Shown piece after piece: positions 58,742 to 64,000 of a stretch of 64,000 nt of DNA (position 1 is its first letter; every line of letters starts with the position of its first letter). The notes under the pieces were generated by a model, which had not been told where the DNA came from, did no database searches, and saw only the letters and a program-made list of their open reading frames with translations. The DNA is from a bacterium (GTDB lineage Bacteria > Cyanobacteriota > Sericytochromatia > S15B-MN24 > UBA4093). A program made the translations under genes and the position numbers. The DNA lies in NCBI GenBank assembly GCA_017744355.1, contig JAGIBK010000003.1, positions 242,547-306,546 on the forward strand. Direction: 5' to 3'.

Positions 58742-60874
58742 CTATCCGGCGCCGAGGGTCGCGAGCTCGGCGCTCTCGCTCTCATCGATGAGGGTCGCCA
58801 CGTCCAGAATCAGGGCCACGCGCCCGTCGCCCAGGATGGTCGCACCGGCGACCCCGCGGATATCGCCCAGGTAGTTGCCCATGCTCTTGACCACGATGTC
58901 CTGCTCGCCTTCGAGCCGATCGACGATCAGGCCGAGCTGCTTCTTGTCGCCGCCCACCACGACCACCGGCAGGTGGCGCGCCTCCTGGGCGTCCGACCCG
59001 AAGCCGAAGGCCTCCTGCAGGCGGAAGAGCGGCAGCACCTCGTTGCGGACCTGGGTCACGGGCTTGCCGTTGATGGTCTTGATGGCCGAGGGCGCGAGGC
59101 GGATGCTCTCGCGGACGCTCTCGAGCGGGATGGCGAAGGTTTCGCCGCCCGCACGCACCAGGAGGGCCTTGGTGATGGCGAGGGTCAAGGGCAGCTTGAT
59201 GATGAACTTGGAGCCTTCGCCCTTGGTCGTCACCACGTGGATCGAGCCCTTGAGCTTGCGGATGTTCTGGTTGACCACGTCCATGCCCACCCCGCGGCCC
59301 GAGACGTCGGTGACCTTCTCGGCGGTGCTGAAGCCGGGGGCGAAGATGAACTGGACGGCGTCGTGGTCGCTGTAGACCGTGTCGGGGTTCGCGAGGCCCA
59401 GGTCCCGGGCTTTTTTCAAGATTTTGGCCGGGTCGATGCCGCCGCCGTCGTCCTCCAGCACGATCACGATGTGGTTGCCCTCGTGATGAGCCGAGAGCTT
59501 GATGGTGCCCACCCGGGACTTGCCCGCCGCCTCGCGCTTCTCGGGGCTCTCGACCCCGTGGTCGATGGCGTTGCGCAGGAGGTGGACCAAGGGATCCTCC
59601 AGCTCCTCGCTGACGGTCTTGTCGATCTCGGTCTCCTGGCCGCTCATCTCGAGCTTGGCTTCCTTGCCCAGGTTGCGGGCCAGGTCTCGAATCAAGCGCG
59701 GGAAGCGCGAGAAGACGCGCTCGACCGGCACCATCCGGGTCCGGATGACCGTCATCTGCAGATCGCCCACCAGGCGCCCGAGCTGCCCGAGGCTCTCGGC
59801 CAGCTGCTGGACGGTCACGTCGCGGTCGTAGCGACCCTCGAGGATACCGCCGAGCTGCGAGAGGCGGGTGTTGCCGATGACGATCTCGCCGACCACGTTC
59901 ATGAGGTCGTCCAGGCGCTCCACGTCCACGCGGATGCTCTGGCTGTGGCCGCCGGCGGCACCACCCGCCTTGGCCGCCTGACGAGCGGCAGGCTTCGGGG
60001 CCTCGCTCGCCTGGGGCACCGCAGCCGCAGCTTCTTGCGGAGCGGCCTTCGGAGCGGCAGGCTTGGCAGGAGCGGCTGCCTCGGGGGGATTGGCCGGGTC
60101 GTAGACCAGGCGTAGCTCATCCGGGCCCATGGGCACCAGGATCGAGAGGATCATGGGATCCGCCGAGGACTGGACCAGGGCGTGCCCCTTGAGAGGGAAG
60201 GGCTCGCTGCTGCCCTGGGCCGGAGGGGCCGGATCCGAGTGGAGCGCGACCACCTCGGAGATGGCGGCGAGCTTCTGGAAGATGTCGTGGTCGATGCTCT
60301 CCTCGACCCAGCGGCAACCTTCGAGATCGAGCTTCACCTCGTAGAGGTAGCGCTTCTCGCGGATGGCGCGCTTGGCGGCCTCCATCGCCTTGGCGTCGAG
60401 GGACGCCTCGAGCTCGGGGGCCAGCTGGAAGGGCAAGAGGGTCTCGGCGTCGTCGCTCGTCTGGATGTTCTCGCGGGCCTCGAGCAGGTCCTTGAGGCGC
60501 TGGATGGTGGGCGCGGTGTCGGTCCTGGTCTCACGGCTCTCGCCGCTCATCTCGACCATGAGGGTGCCGAGCACGTCCACCGCCTCGAAGAGGCCTTCGA
60601 GCAGCTCAAGGTCGGCACCGATCTTGCCTTCGCGCATGCGCCCCAGCAGGTTCTCGAGCTGGTGGGTGAGCGACTGGATGGTCTTGAGGCCGAGCATACC
60701 GGCGGCCCCCTTGACCGAGTGCGCCGCCCGGAACATCTCGTTGATCAGGGCAAGATCGAGCGGAGCCTCGAGGTTGTCCTCCAAAACCAGCAGGTTCTGC
60801 TCCAGGGTCTGGAGGTGGGCCCTCCCCTCTTCCAGGAAGAGCTTGAAATCCTCGTCGCTAAATTCGAAACTCAT
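58742..60874 (-). CDS. cheA: Chemotaxis histidine kinase CheA
   Basis: A 710-residue CheA. P1 Hpt with phospho-His52 (RAAHSVKGAAGMLG); a P2-like region about 155-255; Ala/Pro linker about 258-305; P3 dimerisation (MNVVGEIVIGNTRLSQL); P4 ATPase with LVHLLRNAIDHGVES, LEDDGGGIDP and GRGVGMDVV; P5 CheW-like at about 565-705. It phosphorylates CheY and CheB in response to receptors. The C-terminal end is complete. Confidence 0.96.
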   Translation of the reverse strand: MSFEFSDEDFKLFLEEGRAHLQTLEQNLLVLEDNLEAPLDLALINEMFRAAHSVKGAAGMLGLKTIQSLTHQLENLLGRMREGKIGADLELLEGLFEAVDVLGTLMVEMSGESRETRTDTAPTIQRLKDLLEARENIQTSDDAETLLPFQLAPELEASLDAKAMEAAKRAIREKRYLYEVKLDLEGCRWVEESIDHDIFQKLAAISEVVALHSDPAPPAQGSSEPFPLKGHALVQSSADPMILSILVPMGPDELRLVYDPANPPEAAAPAKPAAPKAAPQEAAAAVPQASEAPKPAARQAAKAGGAAGGHSQSIRVDVERLDDLMNVVGEIVIGNTRLSQLGGILEGRYDRDVTVQQLAESLGQLGRLVGDLQMTVIRTRMVPVERVFSRFPRLIRDLARNLGKEAKLEMSGQETEIDKTVSEELEDPLVHLLRNAIDHGVESPEKREAAGKSRVGTIKLSAHHEGNHIVIVLEDDGGGIDPAKILKKARDLGLANPDTVYSDHDAVQFIFAPGFSTAEKVTDVSGRGVGMDVVNQNIRKLKGSIHVVTTKGEGSKFIIKLPLTLAITKALLVRAGGETFAIPLESVRESIRLAPSAIKTINGKPVTQVRNEVLPLFRLQEAFGFGSDAQEARHLPVVVVGGDKKQLGLIVDRLEGEQDIVVKSMGNYLGDIRGVAGATILGDGRVALILDVATLIDESESAELATLGAG

Positions 60875-60901
60875 GGCGCTACTCCTCGCTCACCGCCCCC
60901 C

Positions 60902-61267
60902 TTACTTCTTGAGCGCTCCCTCGACGGCCGCGAGCACGCGATCCTTCTGGAAGGGCTTCACGATGAAGTCCTTGGCGCCGGCCTTGACCGCATCGACGAT
61001 CATGTCCTGCTGACCGACGGCCGAGCACATGATGATCCGGGCGGCGGGGTGCTGGGAGACGATCTCGCGCACGGCGGTGATCCCGTCCATCTCGGGCATG
61101 GTGATGTCCATGGTCACGATATCCGGCTGGAGGGTGGCGTACTGGGTCACCGCCTCGGCACCGTTGGCGGCCTCTCCGACCACTTCCCAACCCTTCTCGT
61201 CGAAGAGCTTGGCGAGGGTCCGACGCATGAAGGGGGCGTCATCGACGATCAGAATGCGGATGCTCAT
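60902..61267 (-). CDS. cheY: Chemotaxis response regulator CheY
   Basis: A 121-residue single receiver domain: D9/D10, phosphorylated D54 (VTMDITMPEMDG), and the conserved Lys in IVKPFQKD. Phospho-CheY binds the flagellar switch. Lies 27 bp before cheA and 7 bp after cheX, in the operon. Confidence 0.95.
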   Translation of the reverse strand: MSIRILIVDDAPFMRRTLAKLFDEKGWEVVGEAANGAEAVTQYATLQPDIVTMDITMPEMDGITAVREIVSQHPAARIIMCSAVGQQDMIVDAVKAGAKDFIVKPFQKDRVLAAVEGALKK

Positions 61268-61274
61268 TGCTTCA

Positions 61275-61766
61275 CTACTCTCCTTGACGAATGCCGACGG
61301 TCACGAGGATCTTGCCCGAGCTGAGCTCGAGGGGAACGGCCATCGCGCGGATCCGGTGCCAGGTCGCGCTCATGTCCTTGCCGACCAGCATGGTGGGCGG
61401 GGTGATGTCCGAGGTGATCCCCAGATCGTTGAGGTGGAAGCGGGCATTGCCCGAGATCATGTTGGCGAGCTCTTGCAGCGCCGAGATCGACATCTCGTCC
61501 AGGGCCGCCACCGGCTCCATCATCATGGTGGAGGCGATGGCCAGGGCGGTGGTCATGTCCATGCCGTAGTTGACCTGGCCCTGCACGTCGCCCGTGATGC
61601 CCACGGTGACGTTGACCTCTTGCAAGCCGATAGAGGGGGCCGTCTGGAAGATCGGCGTGCCCTTGCCGGGCACCTCGCCGATCACTTCGCCCAGGACGCG
61701 CTCCGCAGCCTGGACGAACGCCCGAACGTAATCCAGGCTGGCGGGGCTCCTTTGATCGTTAACCAT
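61275..61766 (-). CDS. cheX: CheX-type CheY phosphatase
   Basis: A 163-residue CheX/CheC-family protein. The phosphatase motif E-x2-N is in ISALQELANMISGNA, in one copy, as in CheX (CheC has two). VNVTVGITGDVQGQVNYGM matches the central sheet. It dephosphorylates CheY-P. No cheZ or cheD is in the window, so this may be the main signal-termination enzyme. Confidence 0.88.
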   Translation of the reverse strand: MVNDQRSPASLDYVRAFVQAAERVLGEVIGEVPGKGTPIFQTAPSIGLQEVNVTVGITGDVQGQVNYGMDMTTALAIASTMMMEPVAALDEMSISALQELANMISGNARFHLNDLGITSDITPPTMLVGKDMSATWHRIRAMAVPLELSSGKILVTVGIRQGE

Positions 61767-61770
61767 AGGT

Positions 61771-63603
61771 TCAGGCTTCCTCTCTCAGTGGCGGAAGGGT
61801 AGGGTCGGCGGAAGGGACGACGGTGGACTGGGACGCTCCGGGGCCCTGAGCCACCAGGAGCTCGAGGGCGCGCTCGAACTGATTCGCCGAGAGTCGCGCG
61901 TCCTCGAAGGTCCGGCTCATGATGGCGAAGCAGGCTTCGAGATCGCCGCTCAGGCGGACTTGGTGCAGCAGGACGCTGAACCGGCGCCAGTCGCCGTTGA
62001 AGGTGTGGACGCAGATCCCGTAGGCCTCGATCAGATCGAGGGTCGGGAAGGCTGCCTCGTGCCGCTGGACCTCCTCGAGGGTGATCCGGTGATCCAGCTG
62101 GAGGATCTCCGCGAGCGCCAGCAGGCAGGTGGTGCGATCGGGGTGGGGGGCCGCGTCGAGAAGCCAGGCGTCGAGGGTCTGGGGATCGTCGTGGAGCCAG
62201 TCGAAGGCACGCTTGAGACGGAAGTAGCGGTAGAGCAAGGGGGGTTCAGGGCAGCGCTCCCGCAGGTGCAGGATCTTGAGGCGCCCGAGCTTCTCCTCGG
62301 AGTCGCCGGCGCTCGCGAGCACCGCCTCGAGCCAGTAGATGTCGTCAGCGCTCTCGATGAACTGCTCGGCCAGGGCCTCCACGTCGCTCACGCTCAGCTT
62401 GAGCTCCTTGAAGAGGCTGACGGCGGTCTCGTAGCGCTTGAGGCGGGCACGGTCGGTCAAAGTGTTGGAAAGATGCTCCGCACGCTCGAAGGTCAGATCC
62501 CCGAGCCCCAGCCGGAACCAGAGCTCGCCAACCAGGCCCAGCACCTGGCTGCGCTCCTCGGACTCGACCCGCTTGAGCACCAGCCGATCCACGTCGTCGA
62601 CGCTCAGGCCCGTGCCCTGGAACGCACGTACCGCCGTCAGGTAACGGCCCAGCGCGCCGATCTCGGGGGCCCACTCCCGCAGCTGCATGAGGGCCACGCG
62701 ATCGACCGAACGACCCAACTCCGTCATGCCCTTGAGGGCGCGCTCCAGCCATTCCAGCTCGGCCTGGGAGTCGGCGAACGAGAGGTGGAAGGTATCCAGG
62801 TCGCCGACCTGGACCTCGTACTCCTCGAAGAGGCTGAGGGTCTTGGAGAGGCGACGGACGGTGATGCGATCGTGCACCCCCTCGACCAGCCCTCGGATGT
62901 CGTCATAGCGAGCAATTCGCTTGACCCTCAGCGCCACCAGGTCCAAAAGTGCCGCGGTGGCGGCCAGGGCCTCCTCATCGGTGACCCGTTCGAGCAACAG
63001 CTCGTCGAAGAAGGCATCTACCGGTCCCAGGGCGTCGTAGGCCTGCGCGCAGGCCACGAAGGCCGCGATGGCAGGGGTCCCCTCGACGCCCCCCAGGCGC
63101 TCCAGCGCCTTGAGGAGGTTGCGGATCGGCACCGGGCGGTTGAGCTGCTGGTAGGCGGCGGCGACCGTGCGCAGGGCCTCCACGTTCACCCGGCCCACGT
63201 CCTTGCCAAGCACCCCCAAGAGCGCATCGAGGTCGTCCAGGCCCTTGGGCTGGGTCAGCTCGAAGACGCCGTACAGGGTCGAGGCGGGGATCCCGAGTTC
63301 GAGCCACGCGATCAGGCGCTCAGGGTCGTAGGGAAAGCCCTCGAGCCCCAGCAGCGCGATCAGCTCGACGCAGATGTTGAAAGCGGCCTCGTCCGGAAGA
63401 TGGGGTTCGAGCGGAGACACGTCGGGATCCGAGCCCGCCCGCTCGCCGAAGTTGGCGCGGATGATCGGAATCAGCGCCTTCACGCGATCGGCCGGATCGG
63501 CCTCCACGGCGAGCGTGGAGCCCTCCTTCGCAAGTCCGCCGCGCCGCCGCATGACAGCGGCGAACGAGGCGGTGATCCGATCGAACCAACCCATCATCGA
63601 CAT
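61771..63603 (-). CDS. Tandem helical-repeat protein in the chemotaxis operon (unknown)
   Basis: A 610-residue, almost fully helical protein that I do not recognise. Three adjacent units of 69-70 residues are plain: 259-328, 329-398 and 399-467. Each has an L-S-V-x-D-V-x-x-L-like opening, a central E/D-W/G-L pair and ends R-Y-x-x-A/R-x-x-x-F (GRYLTAVRAF, KRYETAVSLF, YRYFRLKRAF). Flanking segments end similarly (RRLSKTLSLF; IEAYGICVHTF), so five or more units may form an alpha-solenoid. The N-terminal 60 residues are basic and then linker-like. No signal peptide. It lies 5 bp after cheW and 4 bp before cheX, so it is co-transcribed; a scaffold for chemotaxis proteins is the most likely role. 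Confidence 0.7.
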   Translation of the reverse strand: MSMMGWFDRITASFAAVMRRRGGLAKEGSTLAVEADPADRVKALIPIIRANFGERAGSDPDVSPLEPHLPDEAAFNICVELIALLGLEGFPYDPERLIAWLELGIPASTLYGVFELTQPKGLDDLDALLGVLGKDVGRVNVEALRTVAAAYQQLNRPVPIRNLLKALERLGGVEGTPAIAAFVACAQAYDALGPVDAFFDELLLERVTDEEALAATAALLDLVALRVKRIARYDDIRGLVEGVHDRITVRRLSKTLSLFEEYEVQVGDLDTFHLSFADSQAELEWLERALKGMTELGRSVDRVALMQLREWAPEIGALGRYLTAVRAFQGTGLSVDDVDRLVLKRVESEERSQVLGLVGELWFRLGLGDLTFERAEHLSNTLTDRARLKRYETAVSLFKELKLSVSDVEALAEQFIESADDIYWLEAVLASAGDSEEKLGRLKILHLRERCPEPPLLYRYFRLKRAFDWLHDDPQTLDAWLLDAAPHPDRTTCLLALAEILQLDHRITLEEVQRHEAAFPTLDLIEAYGICVHTFNGDWRRFSVLLHQVRLSGDLEACFAIMSRTFEDARLSANQFERALELLVAQGPGASQSTVVPSADPTLPPLREEA

Positions 63604-63608
63604 GGCAA

Positions 63609-64000
63609 CTAGGCGGGCGTCTGCGCCAGGGCGGCGATCTCTTCCATGCTCAGCAGGCGCTGCAGGTCGAGCAGGATGATGAGGCGATCGCCCAGCTGGC
63701 CCACGCCCTTGAAGAAGGAGGCGTCGATGCCGTTGGCGACCAGTTCGGGGGTAGCCGAGACGGCCTCGGAGTCGAGGCGCAGCACCTCGCGTACCGCATC
63801 GACGATCAGGCCCACGGTCTTGCCGGCCACGTCCACGATGATGATCCGGGTCGCCTTGGTCGGCTCGGCCGAGGCCATGCCGAAGCGGCGGCGCAAGTCG
63901 ATGACGGGCACGATCTTGCCGCGCAGGTTCACCACGCCCTCGACAAAGGAGGGGGCGCGGGGCACGCGGGTGATCGAGGACATCCGCACGATCTCCTGGA
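63609..64000 (-). CDS. cheW: Chemotaxis adaptor CheW (5' end outside window)
   Basis: The C-terminal 129 or so residues of CheW, which couples receptors to CheA. The frame is open to the window edge (QEIVRMSSITRVPRAPSFVE, then VNLRGKIVPVIDLRRRFG, IIIVDVAGKTVGLIVDAV, RLIILLDLQRLL). The N-terminal strand and start codon lie beyond 64000. First visible gene of the che operon. Confidence 0.92.
   Translation of the reverse strand, partial: QEIVRMSSITRVPRAPSFVEGVVNLRGKIVPVIDLRRRFGMASAEPTKATRIIIVDVAGKTVGLIVDAVREVLRLDSEAVSATPELVANGIDASFFKGVGQLGDRLIILLDLQRLLSMEEIAALAQTPA

Noticed and set aside
1..64000. Mobile elements, prophage, defence islands, tRNA genes
   Set aside because: No transposase, integrase, phage structural gene, restriction or toxin-antitoxin pair was recognised, and no cloverleaf with T-loop and acceptor stem was found by eye.

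Overview
The window is a dense stretch of a high-GC bacterial chromosome: 63 protein-coding entries, short intergenic gaps, no rRNA, tRNA, CRISPR array, transposase, integrase or phage gene recognised. The cell envelope is Gram-negative, shown by outer-membrane barrel candidates, seven lipoproteins with lipoboxes, and a periplasmic AMIN-domain amidase. The cell is motile (flhA, fliA, a che operon). Several genes point to Cyanobacteriota in the broad sense: a DUF3326 protein (a family I know mainly from cyanobacteria and plants), a two-AMIN amidase next to a GerMN protein, and a long RNase E/G. Flagella, SpoVS and the lack of any photosynthesis gene would fit a non-photosynthetic sister group such as Sericytochromatia/'Tanganyikabacteria' or Melainabacteria. 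This placement is inference; an rpoB or 16S sequence from the same contig would settle it.

Layout. 0-1.1 kb: the 5' end of a membrane glycosyltransferase and a YgjP-like metallopeptidase. 1.2-6.3 kb: two large paralogous peptidoglycan-binding proteins with a pretoxin-like N-terminus. 6.5-9.3 kb: M20 hydrolase, soluble histidine kinase and Fur-family regulator in one operon. 9.4-10.8 kb: infC-rpmI-rplT, with an AUU start and a leader hairpin. 10.8-13.2 kb: GT4 and GT2 glycosyltransferases. 13.4-18.0 kb: glycogen debranching enzyme, BON-domain protein, cyclophilin, PRC-barrel protein and small unknowns. 18.1-24.5 kb: a six-gene run of surface genes (four lipoproteins sharing one domain type, two of them carrying six-bladed NHL propellers, plus a 66-residue lipoprotein and an outer-membrane barrel fused to a carboxypeptidase-regulatory-like domain). 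24.5-30.1 kb: riboflavin genes ribD, riboflavin synthase, ribBA and ribH, interrupted by an aldehyde dehydrogenase and a small lipoprotein. 30.1-35 kb: a barrel protein, spoVS, rplU-rpmA, a divergent EF-G-like GTPase and HU. 35.2-37.9 kb: a YebC C-terminal fragment, GerMN protein and amidase. 37.9-45.4 kb: an RluD-type pseudouridine synthase and RNase E/G, ruvC-ruvA and ruvB, and a branched-chain aminotransferase. 45.5-48.1 kb: an NHL lipoprotein and a papain-fold lipoprotein. 48.1-53.4 kb: flhA-pilZ-membrane protein-fliA, a 54-residue ORF and DUF3326. 53.6-56.7 kb: a chemoreceptor followed by a porin-like barrel. 56.7-64 kb: cheW-solenoid-cheX-cheY-cheA-cheR-cheB.

The best candidates for undescribed biology are: (1) the 18.1-24.5 kb lipoprotein/NHL/barrel cluster; (2) a tandem helical-repeat protein inside the chemotaxis operon; (3) the two peptidoglycan-binding, pretoxin-like proteins, which have no signal peptide and no visible toxin domain; and (4) a promoter-driven stand-alone YebC C-terminal fragment. 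Regulation readable from sequence includes several near-consensus sigma-70 promoters, a probable leaderless ruvC, an infC start at AUU, and a set of long, perfect bidirectional terminator hairpins between convergent operons.
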